From positions 5,634,165-5,698,164 of the forward strand of contig OZ022358.1 of NCBI GenBank assembly GCA_963989245.1: a stretch of DNA of 64,000 nucleotides, read 5' to 3'. The DNA is from Nansenia antarctica. Its lineage: Eukaryota; Chordata; Actinopteri; Argentiniformes; Microstomatidae. Of this stretch, positions 11,901 to 22,837 are shown one piece after another. The translations under genes and the position numbers were made by a program. Position 1 is the first letter of the stretch. Each line of letters begins with the position of its first letter. Below the pieces are notes generated by a model. The model saw nothing but the letters and a program-made list of their open reading frames with translations. It had not been told where the DNA came from and ran no database searches.

Positions 11901-14900
11901 ATGCAAGCCTGCATTCTGTTGACCATCAGCCTGTGTCTGGCTGTTGGTAGCTTGGCCCAAAGACCTGAACCATGCAGTAAGTGAGAATTAAACAGAAAGT
12001 TCTGAAAAATACCATCTATTAAATGGTAGAATTATAGTCAATTCACTGTTTCATAAATGTTTTAATGAGAAATACTAGGTTGCATCTCTTTGCTTTCTTC
12101 CATTTGTTACTTCTTCATTCAATGTAACAAATGTGTTGTTGTTGTTTTTTAACATTGAAGAAGCCCCACCTCTCATGGAGGGCCGTGTGACAGTGGTATG
12201 TAATTTTCTGGGAGGCAATCGTTTTGTCTGATACATATTATTTGTAATGTTCAAATATAAGCAGAAATAGTCATTACAAATAACTCAAGAATGACATCAT
12301 GTGTATATTCATTTCTTATCACATGTAACAGATGGCCCCCAAGGATGGTTATTTTATTTTAGAGATGTTTGCATACGACGCTTTTGGAGAGAGGGAATAC
12401 CGCCGGGCTCTCGTGACTCACAACAATCACACTGTCTTTAGAGAAAACCTGTTCTTCTTTAACAAGGTGACAATGTTTAACCTTTTAATTACGAATGCAT
12501 ATTCTATTTAATTGCATTGTTAATGGAATATACTATACTGGGGAAACATTGGGAGGGGACAAAGTGATTCTGCCACTTAGGTGACTGGAGGAGAATTAGT
12601 TAAAGACTTTATTGCAGTGGTTGAAACACAGAGCTGATACTGTATAATGTATCTTGTTCTTCTTGTCCTTCCTCAGGGTGTGTATTATGAAATTTATCAC
12701 CATAACAAAACCTGTACAAAAGCACCCATTAAGGGTAAGTGGTTCCCTCTCGGGATTCCCAAGGATGCACACTTTCAGACACAATTTGTCGTTGGAACCT
12801 CTTCTGCTCCTGGAGAAGGGCTGCTGGTAAACAACTGGTATGGAGAACTACCTGAGTATAACGGTGAGTTACTTGATGCGTAAACTATGTCGTCTAGAAA
12901 ACCTCATACAACCTTCTCACCAGAGGCGTATTTAGGATTGTAGGAGATCCGGGGCTTAGCCCAGAGGGAGAATATAATGTGCGCGCGGAGCGCGGCGGAA
13001 AATTTTGCCTTCAACCTTCAACTTACCACCACCTTAAAGCGGACAAAAGGCTGTATTACAAAATAGACAGTAAACACACACACACACACACACACGTCAG
13101 TCACCATCATTTATATTTGTATAGAATTACAGAATTGATGGGCTGAGGCTAGTTATGTTACAGTATGTGTATCAGGGCAGACTCTGTGCTCACCACTTAT
13201 ATTGTATTGATTGTCTTGTCCTGTGTTATATGACGATATATTACATGTATTGTTGGCCTGTGTATAGTACTGTGAAATCAAATCCCCCCTGGGACATTAA
13301 ACAAACTTAGTTAGTTAGCGTTACATCTTAGGATAGATTTGAGTCATGTTCTGTATACATACATACTACCATAAGGGCATACTTAATTAATGTGGTTACT
13401 CCATGTTTACTAGCTGTAACATTAACGTTACATCATTCTTTTTCACTTGTTACTCAGTCAACCAGAGTGCAGATATCAAAGACTATCAGCCTGTTATTCA
13501 CTTTATTTGTATAAGTATTATCCTTTGTTTGATTTCTTACCATGTACCGTAACAGTACCTTGCTATGTTTCATTTTCATTATAACATAACGTTATGTTAT
13601 GATAGCCAGCTAGCATTAGCAAACCGGAAAAGTAGTGTCAGTGAGTCAGTCACCTTTCTAATAAGATTCACAAACCTGAAACATCATCTATGTCATCACT
13701 GCTGGTGATGTCATTGTTGTCAGCTGCTGATACTGCTGCTGCAACAATTCTTGGCGCTTGTTTTGTTGAAAAAAACGTTCGGATATCCATCCTTACTGAT
13801 TGAGTGATTGAGATCACTTCTTCTTCAGGGCAGGGCAGGCTACGCAGTAGGCAGGCTAATATCGCGCAGCTGCTGCCTCTCTGTTGGACTCCGGTACTGC
13901 ACGTTACTCACGAGAGTTTTTTTTTTTTTTGTAAAACATTCGGGGCTTTTCAGAAAACATCCGGGGCTTGAGCCCAAGTAGCCACCCCCTAGCGCCGCCC
14001 CTGCTTCTCACCTACTGATCACTATTCCCATTCAAGCTCCCCTGGCATAGCGACCTCAGAAATATCATCTTCCTTGTCATATAAGTATAGTCAGAATGTT
14101 GTATATCACGCTTGTCATGTCTTTTCATGACTGATACTCTGATGACTATGCTCTCTTCACAGCACACTACTTCATGACATACACTGAATTTGGTTGTGTT
14201 CCTGTTACTGTCATCTTCGCCTATGACAAGGAAGTCTCTATCTTCCACAGGTTAGTGGTATACTGTAATGCTTAAAATTGCCCAATGTTAAATCATGCTA
14301 ATGTAGTGACCGCTCGTTAAGCGAGCAGAGTATTCGTAATTCACTGCGTCCAGCCTAGTACAAAGCACTGTTGATATGTTTGTGTTTACTCAATCACCCA
14401 GGCTGCTTAGCGGGTGATATGACGGGATATAAGGGGGACAAAGATGGATGAATGTTGTTGTTGTTGTCAGTACGCATGCAGAGAGTGAGAATAAAGCACA
14501 TGATTGTTTTTCTACCGGCAAACCGACTACATCGTCCTGTTATTGCCGTCACTCCTACATTGGTGACCCTGATATTCTCTCGAACGTTTTCGGAGATCAT
14601 TGAAACATGACAACAAACGCAGTTTCACTCAAGCTGCCCGTTTTTTGGGAACAAAATGCCATAGCATGGTTTGCACAAGCTGAAGCTCAATTCGCCCTCA
14701 GAGATGTTACCGTGGATAATACCAAATACTACTACGTGGTAGCAGCTCTAACCAATTCAACGGCAGCGAGAGTGGTGAGTCTTATTGAAAACCCTCCGGC
14801 ACAGCACAAATATGTTACCTTGAAGGCACACCTTATAGATACTTTTTGTCTGTCTGAATCTGAACGTGCACGCCAGCTCCTCTCCCTCCCTGGGCTCGGT

Positions 14901-17900
14901 GACACAAAACCCTCTGAACTGATGGACCACATGCTAGCTCTGCTGGGCGACCATCAGCCGTGTTTTCTTTTTAAAGAGCTTTTTCTGCAACAGTTACCAG
15001 ACCAGGTTCGTTTTTCAATGGCTAATTCCATCAAAACAGACTTTCGTCAGCTAGCGGATATATTTTTCTCAGCTGGGAAGAAGTGTTTTACAGCCACCAT
15101 GGATGAGTTTGGGTTCCAACCACTCTCCATCTCCGCTACTGCTGTGGCCCGACGGGTGAGGCCGTCGGGGTTGTGCTTTTACCATATGAAATTCGGGGAC
15201 AAAGCTAAGAAGTGCCTGCCACCATGCAACTTCAGTGTGTCGGGAAACGCACAGGCCGCCACTCATTAGCAGCTGTGGGTGCCGGCCATTCTGCAGGCTT
15301 GCTGTACGTCACTGACTCCCTCTCCGGCCGCCGTTTTCTGTGTGACACAGGTGCCCAGGTGAGCGTGCTGCCTGTATCGGCAATAGACATTAAAACAGCG
15401 AAACGAGGACCCTCCCTTGAGGCTGCCAATGGCAGTGCTATCGCTACCTTCGGCAAGCGCACTGTGGCTTTGTGTTTTGCTGACCAGCGTTTTACCTGGA
15501 GTTTTGTGTTGGCCAAAGTGTCTACTCCCCTCTTAGGCGCTGACTTTCTCTGCGCTAACAGCCTCCTGGTGGACGTGGGGAACCGCCGACTCGTCAACGC
15601 TGAGACATTCGGCTCCTTGTCATGTGAGCGCAGTGACGCAGCCACAATGAAGCTGTCCAGTGCTGTCTCGCCGGCTGACGATTTCTCTCCTCTTCTATTG
15701 GAGTTCTCAGACATCACAACACCTACCTTCTCGGCTGCTACCACCAAACACGGCGTCATGCATTACATCTCCACGGAAGGCCCACCAGTGCATGCCAGGG
15801 CCCGTCGCCTCGACCCACACAAGCTCACCATCGCGAAAGAGGAGTTTGCAGCCATGGAGGCACTTGGCATCATTCGCCGTTAGTCCTTGGGCCTCGCCTC
15901 TCCATCTCGTTCCCAAGTCCAACGGAGGCTGGCGTCCGTGCGGCGACTACCGGCGTCTAAATGATGTCACCACACCTGACCGTTACCCCGTTCCACACAT
16001 TCAAGACATTTCAGCCCATCTAGCGGGCGCGTCTATTTTTTCTAAAGTGGATTTGGTACGGGGATACCACCAGGTGCCAGTTAGCCCTCAGGACGTCCCC
16101 AAGACAGCGGTTATAACACCATTCGGACTTTTTGAGTTTTTGAGGATGCCGTTTGGCCTCAAGAATGCTGCCCAGACCTTTCAGAGGTTGATGGACGCCA
16201 TGCTGGGCAACCTCCCTTTTGTGTTTGTCTACCTAGACGATATCCTGGTAGCTAGCACGTCCAAGGCAGAGCACCTATCCCACCTCCGTCTCCTCTTCAG
16301 TCGCCTCCGGGAACATGGATTAATCATCAACCCAGCAAAGTGCCAGTTTGGACTGCCTGCCATGGATTTCCTCGGCCACCACATCACTACTGCTGGGGCG
16401 GTCCCGCTGCCATCAAAGGTGGACGCTGTGCTGCAGCTCCCACGCCCTACCAGCATTAGAGCTTTACAGGAGTTCCTGGGGATGGTGAATTTCTACCATC
16501 GATTCATCCCCCAGGCTGCCCACCTAATGCGACCCCTGTATGGGGCTCTCAAGGACAAGACCCCTAAGCACATCATCGCATGGTCCGACGAAATGTCAAA
16601 GGCATTCTCAGACACCAAGGAAGCCCTCGCGAGCGCGACCATGCTGACTCACCCCGTGCCTGAAGCTTCCGTGGCCTTGACAACTGATGCCTCAGATTAT
16701 GCCGTTGGAGGCGTTTACGAACAGCTGGTCAAGGGGGTTTGGCAACCCCTGGCATTTTTCAGCCGACAACTCCGCTCCAGTGAGCAAAAATACAGCACCT
16801 TTGACCGAGAGCTCCTCGCTCTGTACTTGGCAGTCAGGCACTTCCGTTTCTTGCTGGAGGCTCGTCCATTCACAGTTTTTGTGGACCACAAACCCTTGAT
16901 TTTTGCCATGGCTAAGGTGTCGGAGCCGTGGTCTTCCAGGCAGCAGCGTCATCTGGCTTATATCTCTGAGTTCACTACAGACATTCGGCATGTGGCGGGG
17001 AAGGACAACCCCGTAGCTGACTGCCTCTCTCGTGCCACTATCGGAGCTGTCCACCTCGGCATCGACTACGCCCATATGGCTGCGGATCAGGTTTCGGACC
17101 CAGACATCCAGGCATGCAGGACTAAAGTTTCTGGCCTCCAGTTGGCGGACATCCCCTTCAGTGACGACGGCACAACGCTGCTTTGTGACGTGTCCATGGA
17201 GCAGCCGCGCCCCGTGGTTCCACATGCATGGAGACGGCAAGTTTTCGAGGCCATACATGGCCTCTCACACCCAGGCAGGAAACCTTCGCAGCGCCTGATT
17301 GCGGCGAAATTCGTCTGGCCCAGGATGAAGGTTGCCATTGGTGGGTGGGTCAGGACCTGCGTGCCATGCCAACGTGCGAAGGTCCATCGTCATGTTAAGG
17401 CCCCGCTGGAGCGGTTCACGGTCCCGGAAAGACGCTTCGACCACGTCAACATTGATCTGGTGGGTCCCCTTCCCGCCTCCAGGGGGTACACTCACCTTCT
17501 GACGATGGTGGACAGGACCACCCGTTGGCCAGAGGCCGTCCCACTGACGGAGACTACCACAGCTGAGGTGGCCCGCGCATTCATCGGCACCTGGGTCTCC
17601 CGGTTTGGGGTCCCCTCAGACCTTTCCTCTGATCGGGGGGCCCAGTTCACTTCTGGCTTATGGACTTCCATTACTCAGCAGCTGGGTGTCTCCCTCCACC
17701 GCACTACGGCTTACCACCCACAGGCCAATGGCCTGTGTGAACGTTTTCACCGGTCCATGAAGGCTGCCCTTAAAGCCGATCTCCGGGGCGACGGCTGGGT
17801 CGACAGGCTTCCTTGGGTGATGCTGGGACTCCGTACTGCACCTAAGGAGGACCTCCTTTCGTCCTCTGCTGAGCTGGTGTACGGCCAACCCCTCCGGGTT

Positions 17901-18937
17901 CCGGGGGATTTCCTCCCCTGTGCTACGGTCCCCTGGTCAGCACCAGAACAGCGAAGTGCGCTGCTGGACAAGGCCAAGTCCTTCCGGCCGATTCCTACCT
18001 CATGCCACGGCGTTCCTAAGGTACGTGTCCCGCCTGATCTGAAGGCAGCGGGGTATGTCTTTATCCGCCAAGACGCCCATCGAGCCCCTCTGCAACCGCC
18101 CTATGATGGTCCCTACCGGGTCGTGGAGACAGGCGACAAATCCTTTATTATCGACATGGGGGGTAGTAAGGAACGCATCTCGGTGGATCGCCTTAAGCCA
18201 GCTCATCTGGACTTGGACCGTCCCATCGAGGTGGCCCACCCGCCCCGCCGCGGTCGCCCCCCTGTTAAAACAGTCCCGACCCTAGCTCCTGCAGACCCCC
18301 TGCCCTGCCGTCCGAGGCCGGCCAAAAGTCCGCCTGTTGTTTTTCCCCTGCCTCGGTCTCCTGTGCCTGCTCAAGGGCGCCAGAGTCGCTTTGGGCGAGT
18401 TATCAGAGTCCCTGACCGTTTTTTGGGGCCGGTTCTTGTGAATTCTGGGGGGACGTGTGTAGTGACCGCTCGTTAAGCGAGCAGAGTATTCGTAATTCAC
18501 GGCGTCCAGCCTAGTACAAAGCACTGTTGATATGTTTGTGTTTACTCAATCACCCAGGCTGCTTAGCGGGTGATATGACGGGATATAAGGGGGACAAAGA
18601 TGGATGAATGTTGTTGTTGTCAGTACGCATGCAGAGAGTGAGAATAAAGCACATGATTGTTTTTCTACCGGCAAACCGACTACATCGTCCTGTTATTGCC
18701 GTCACTCCTACACTAACATGAATTCATGTTGTCTTATGATCAGCCATATCTCCAGTTAGATCCTGATCATGATAGAGAAATGCTGCCTCAGGATCTCAGA
18801 TGTCTATATTCCTTAATCCTCCACTAGAGAACTCTAATGTGACCCCTTTCTTTTCTATTCCCAGTTTCTACGATATTGTGCTTGGAATTGAGAATCCTGA
18901 TGTCTTCATCCCTCCTGATTTCTGTGACCAAGCATAA
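11901..18937 (+). CDS. epdl: Ependymin-like secreted glycoprotein, copy A, 6 exons
   Basis: Ependymins are secreted, calcium-binding glycoproteins first known from fish brain extracellular fluid (family knowledge). Exons: 11901-11976, 12161-12195, 12332-12466, 12677-12863, 14163-14250, 18865-18937; 594 nt, 197 aa. Residues 1-20 form a signal peptide (MQACILLTISLCLAVGSLAQ). Family hallmarks are PCKAPPLMEG (residues 24-33), GVYYEI (83-88), AHYFMTYTEFGCVPV (145-159) and the ending VFIPPDFC. Four conserved cysteines fall at 25, 95, 156 and 194, and sequons at NHT and NKT. Intron 4 carries a hAT-like element and intron 5 a 4.4-kb Gypsy element, both absent from copies B and C; the exons remain open. 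Whether transcripts still splice across the Gypsy element is unknown. Confidence 0.85.
12921..14003. mobile_element. hAT-like non-autonomous transposon in intron 4 of copy A
   Basis: It is flanked by the 8-bp direct repeat CTTCTCAC (12913-12920 and 14004-14011), the target-duplication size typical of hAT elements. Copies B and C have the uninterrupted single site. The ends are partly inverted: CAGAGGCGTATTTAGG at the left and, as reverse complement at the right, CAGGGGCGGCGCTAGG. The 1083-bp interior is AT-rich, has a short CA repeat near 13075 and no transposase ORF. Confidence 0.75.
14302..14559 (+). repeat. Gypsy 5' LTR (258 bp)
   Basis: Starts TGTAGTGACC and contains AATAAAGCACATG near its end, which can serve as a polyadenylation signal. 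The (GTT)n run near 14454 has one unit more than in the 3' LTR. Confidence 0.85.
14607..15269 (+). CDS. Gypsy Gag-like protein (220 aa)
   Basis: ORF starting shortly after the primer-binding site. The N-terminal half fits the capsid-like region of fish Gypsy elements (LKLPVFWEQNAIAWFAQAEA). The C-terminal part has a Cys/His-rich zone (CFYHMKFGDKAKKCLPPC, about residues 190-207) in place of a standard CCHC knuckle. The stop at 15269 overlaps the protease frame, which lies in the -1 frame. This is compatible with -1 frameshifting or a broken Gag-Pol frame; no clear slippery heptamer is evident. Confidence 0.75.
   Translation: MTTNAVSLKLPVFWEQNAIAWFAQAEAQFALRDVTVDNTKYYYVVAALTNSTAARVVSLIENPPAQHKYVTLKAHLIDTFCLSESERARQLLSLPGLGDTKPSELMDHMLALLGDHQPCFLFKELFLQQLPDQVRFSMANSIKTDFRQLADIFFSAGKKCFTATMDEFGFQPLSISATAVARRVRPSGLCFYHMKFGDKAKKCLPPCNFSVSGNAQAATH
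15212..18476 (+). pseudogene. Gypsy Pol (protease, RT, RNase H, integrase), frameshifted
   Basis: Protease is in one frame (about 15280-15883) with active-site motif FLCDTGAQVSVLP. The frame ends at a TAG at 15881-15883, where one extra T seems to separate IIRR from the expected PWASPLHLVPKS. From there pol runs in the other frame to 18476. Visible features are the RT catalytic motif VYLDDILVAS (about 16227), RNase H TTDASDYAVGG (about 16681), the integrase HHCC zinc region (about 17255-17370), the D,D-35-E core with DLVGPLP and SDRGAQF, and ERFHRSMK near 17740. No chromodomain is seen. The element probably cannot make its own full Pol. Confidence 0.85.
18458..18712 (+). repeat. Gypsy 3' LTR (255 bp)
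   Basis: Near-identical to the 5' LTR, with CACGGCG where the 5' copy has CACTGCG, and one GTT unit fewer. It is directly followed by the second CTAA target duplication and then by the remainder of ependymin-like intron 5. Confidence 0.85.
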
Positions 18938-19624
18938 CCAGTCAGCAGTGAATCATCTACTAGTTCATCATTATTTGATATAACAGGGTTGATGTAAATC
19001 ACTATGATTTGCCCTTAAATCCTACACTTAGAGTACACCATGATCATGTTAAATAATTATTAAAGAGGACACATTTTAACGTCTTCAGAAGGTGAGATTT
19101 CTAGATTTCTCTCATAAACATGCTTGTTAAATGTATTAAAATTCTATAATGGTTTAAGTTTTGTCTACAAATTTAAACATGATTAATATTTTAGATCCAT
19201 GTTGTTTTTTTGGCATGAAAATGATGATGATGTAACAAAAGACCATAACCAAAATAAATGTGTTGAAATGGAAGGCTTGTAGATTCAGTTTCTTTAATTA
19301 GTTTGAAGGATGAAGAAATGTAATGTTTCTGTAAAGAAATCGAGATGAAAGTATTTCTGTAATCTGATCTCCAAGAACTCATTAAACTCAGAGACCCTTT
19401 TTAATGTGTTGTGTTTCACTGTTTTCTACTTATAGTATATTAGCCTACATATATTTTGGTACCTGTACTATAGCAATGACAATAAAGACCATTCATTCAT
19501 ATATTTTGTTAATATTTGCATAGATTTTGTCAGCACATTTGTAAAATCACTTTGCAACACTAAGTTATTATTATTATTATTAGATAGATAGATGTGTAAA
19601 AAGATATGTATGTGTATTAACTTG

Positions 19625-19815
19625 CTATCGAAAATAGCAGAGCGGTGTGTCTGGCAGGGGTTACGGCAGCCAGCTAGCAATCAGAAGGTTGCTGGTTCGA
19701 TCCTTGCCTCAGGAGAGAGGGGTTGACTTTAATTTAATGTTTATTTTCTTGACATTTAACAGAAGCCTTCATGCAAATCGATTTACAATAAATACATCTG
19801 CCTAAGTAAGTGAAC
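19625..19815 (+). mobile_element. tRNA-derived SINE (family 3) in copy A 3' flank
   Basis: The head contains GGTTGCTGGTTCGATCCTTGC, a B-box-like motif, followed by a short body ending ATCGATTTACAATAAATAC. The paired copy in block B is at 25035-25200. No cloverleaf is evident, so it is a SINE relic and not a tRNA gene. Confidence 0.5.
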
Positions 19816-20514
19816 CATCTATCCATCAGTAATCATAAGAAATAATAATCTATGCTAAATCCAGGGTCCAGTTACAATGATAGAAGAACATCATTTGCTA
19901 GTCAGAAAGGCTTCAAACACCATTGTAGTTATGTCAGTTCTCCTAAATTAGCCTACACCATCATTTCAAACATACCAGGTTTGTTCTGAAGGATTGGTTG
20001 CATAGCAACCAAGCAGCGAATTATTTGAGCCACATTCATGGAACGGACCGCAAACTGAAATTAGCACGAATTATCAAAACTGAATTGGCTCTAATCGCAC
20101 TTTGTGGAACAGGGCCCTGATGTATGAGTCAGTGTGCAAAGCAGAAGTTATGTGATGTAACAACAGCTACTGACCTGAAGATGGTGGTCTCATGACAAGC
20201 ATAAATAGTATAGTATATATAAATAGTATAGTATAGTTGAAACCACCACAGAATTGGTATTTTTTCAGAAGACTAGCACTGTTCTCATAGAGGAATGGTC
20301 CAAGGGTCCTGTGGCTAGTTCTTCAGAATATAATGATGCTGTTTTAATTCTGTTCCCCTTTAAAAAAAACACTGTTAGATACATATGGGATTCTATTATC
20401 TTGGTTGCAGTAGCAGTAGGCTATGTGAAATTGCAGAGATTTGGTTTGTATTTTTACTGGACAGAGCAAAATCAAACTCAGGATCATTTTGATCAACTGT
20501 TCATTGTTCACTTG

Positions 20515-20729
20515 GGGGCGTCTAATGATCACAAGGTTGGCAGATCGGCGGTTCGAGCCCCGGCTGGCCACATGTCGAAGTGTCCTTAGACAAGACACTT
20601 AACCCCAAATTGCTCCCAATGAGCGGGCCGGCGCCTTGGATGGTAGCTTGCCGCCATTGGTGTGTGAATGGGTGAATGAGAGACCATTGTATTCGGCGGC
20701 TCTACCTCCTGCGCCACAGCTGCCCCCAT
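20515..20729 (+). mobile_element. Rearranged family 1 SINE between the duplicated blocks
   Basis: It starts as a plus-strand family 1 SINE (TCTAATGATCACAAGGTTGG, then the B box GGTTCGAGCCCCGGCTGGCC). Instead of the normal tail it ends with the reverse complement of a SINE head (CTCCTGCGCCACAGCTGCCC). The head-to-head fusion sits at the boundary between block A and block B. Confidence 0.65.
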
Positions 20730-21334
20730 GGAGGGGGACTAGACGCTTAGTGAGTGGTAGTAGGTTGGATTTGTCCGCTTTGTCCTAGAGGTAATTCTAA
20801 CATGAATGGGTCTAGATATACAGTATAGAAAAAGCAACAAATCTAACCTACTGCCACTCACTAAGCACTCCAAGGCTGCTGGACTGTTGGAGTTCACCTT
20901 GATGTTGAGGACTGGAGAGCAGTGAATCAGAGTGTGTTGTGAATCCAGGTTATGTGATGCAAAAACAGCTACTGGCTAGAAGATGGTGCTCTCTTGAAAA
21001 GAGTACAAGCATAGTGTAGACTGCTAAGATTTTTATTTTATTTTATTATTATTGTTTTATACTAGCACAGCCATAGGGCAAACAGGCCACTGTGTGTGTG
21101 TTTTTCTTTCTCAGCACTTATCCAAATCCTGTCATCATAGGTACTTATCATGTGGTAACAACTGAAACTTTTTTGCAAAACAAGTAATTAATTATAACTG
21201 TTATAACAATTATAACTATGTTATTACAGTTATACCATGTCATGTTCTCCGTAAATAAATAAATAGTATTTTCTGTAAAAAGTGAAACCAAAGTGGACAT
21301 GCAGACAAAATAACGTTCTTAACTGTATCAAGTA

Positions 21335-22190
21335 CACTGCTCAAAGAAATGAAGGGAACACTTCAGGGATATGCCTCCCCAGACCATCACTGACACGCCA
21401 AACTGGTCATGCTGGATGATGTTGCAGGCAGCAGAACGTTCACCACGGCGTCTGTCACATGTGCTCAGTCTGATCCTGCTCTCATCTGTGAAGAGAACAG
21501 GGTGCCAATGGTGAACCTGCCAATCCTGGTGTTCTCTGGCAAATGCCAATTGAGCTGCACAGTGGCTGTGAGCACAAGTCCCACTAGAGTACTTCAGGCC
21601 CTCATGCCACCCTCATGGAGTCTATTTCTGACAGTTTGGTCAGAAAAATGCACACGAGTAGCCCTCTGGATGTCATTTTGTAGGGCTCTGGAAGTGCTCC
21701 TCCTGTTCCTCCTTGCACAAAGGAGCAGATACTGGTCCTGCTGCTGGATTGTTGCCCTTCTACGGCCCTGTCCAGCTCTCCTCGTGTAATGGTCTCCCTG
21801 TATCTCCTCTATGCTCTTGAGACTGTGCTGGGAGACACAGCAAACCTTCTTGTGACGGCACGTATGGATGTGCCATCCTGGAGGAGCTGGACTACCTGTG
21901 CAACCTGAATGGGCTGCAGGTACAGCCTCATGCTACCAGTAGTGACAAGGGAACTAGCAAAATGCAAAACTAGAGGAAGATCAGTCAGGAAGGATAAGGA
22001 GAGAAATGGTCTGTGGCCACCACCTTTTTGGGGGTTGTCTTGCTGCTGCCTCTCCTGTCCACCTGTTGTCGCTTTCATTTGCATCAGAGCAGGTGAAATT
22101 GATTAACAATCGTTTATGCTTCCTAACTGGACAGATCGATAGCCCAGAAGTTTAATTGACTTGGTGTTATACTGTGTTATTTGAGCAGTG
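21335..22190 (-). mobile_element. Internally deleted Tc1/mariner element
   Basis: Bounded by TA dinucleotides (21333-21334, 22191-22192) with termini CACTGCTCAAAGAAATGAAG at the left and GAGCAGTG at the right. Minus-strand reading frames give a paired-type helix-turn-helix region (VAQVVQLLQDGTSIRAVTRR, about 21810-21930) and part of the DDE domain (VLFTDESRIRLSTCDRR and VMVWGGIS, about 21340-21540). The C-terminal catalytic part is missing, so the element is inactive. Confidence 0.85.
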
Positions 22191-22232
22191 TACATTTGAT
22201 GCAGTTCTGCATTACTGTTGATAACTTACAAT

Positions 22233-22493
22233 GGTAAATGGTAAATGGACTGCACTTATAGCGCCTTTTTTTGCTGCTCCAAAGCGCTCAAAACGGCCTC
22301 TCATTCACCCATTCTCACACACATTCACACACCAATGGCGGCAAGCTGCCATGCAAGGCGCTGGCCCGCTCACTGGGAGCAATTAGGGGTTCAGTGTCTT
22401 GCCCAAGGACACTTCGACATGTGGCCAGCCGGGGCTCGAACCGCTGATCTGCCAACCTTGTGATCATTAGACGCCCCCAAGTGAACAGTGAAC
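22233..22493 (-). mobile_element. tRNA-derived SINE (family 1), block B copy
   Basis: Same insertion as 11290-11548, duplicated with the block. The body is shorter by a few bases in the CA-rich part. Confidence 0.75.
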
Positions 22494-22738
22494 CGCCCCT
22501 GTGTACCCTCAGTGTGATGCACTGCACTTACTGATCTGGTAGTACACTTTCTCTGTCTCTCGAACATGTATGTAGTGGCAACATTCTGTAAATTGTATGA
22601 ATCGAGCTGTAGCCTTGTCAATGTATGTCAGAGAGCACTTGCTCTCATTCAGCAATGTGACCATAAAATAAGCTAAATAACTAACGACACATGACTCCAC
22701 ATGACTGGAGTTGTGCAAGAGATCATAGTGAGGTGTGT

Positions 22739-22745
22739 ATATATG
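22739..22745 (+). promoter_or_regulatory. TATA-like box of ependymin-like copy B
   Basis: TATATAT in the context GAGGTGTGTATATATGGACA, about 95 bp before the start codon, as in copy A. Confidence 0.5.
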
Positions 22746-22837
22746 GACACCTCGGAGAGGAAGGTGTGCTAGAGGACTACTGAGAGTGAGCCAGAAGCTT
22801 CTGTTAGACCTTCATTAGACCGACTCTACTCTCCACT

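Larger units (their letters stand above)
14302..18712 (+). mobile_element. Ty3/Gypsy LTR retrotransposon in intron 5 of copy A
   Basis: Complete 4411-bp element: 5' LTR 14302-14559, 3' LTR 18458-18712, flanked by CTAA at 14298-14301 and 18713-18716. The same intron in copies B and C reads straight through this site. LTRs start TGTAGTGACC and end CCTACA. A primer-binding-like TGGTGACCCTGATA follows the 5' LTR after one base, and a G-rich tract CTGGGGGGACG precedes the 3' LTR. The LTRs differ by about one substitution and one GTT unit, so insertion is recent. It lies in the same orientation as the host gene. An apparent one-base insertion at the start of the RT region breaks pol. Confidence 0.9.

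Noticed and set aside
15660..15882. N-terminal 74 codons of the 938-codon Gypsy frame
   Set aside because: They are an out-of-frame reading of the protease region; the real RT sequence begins at about 15,883.
19640..19720. tRNA gene in the ependymin 3' flank
   Set aside because: The B-box-like motif is part of a duplicated SINE relic (also near 25,070); acceptor-stem pairing is not evident.
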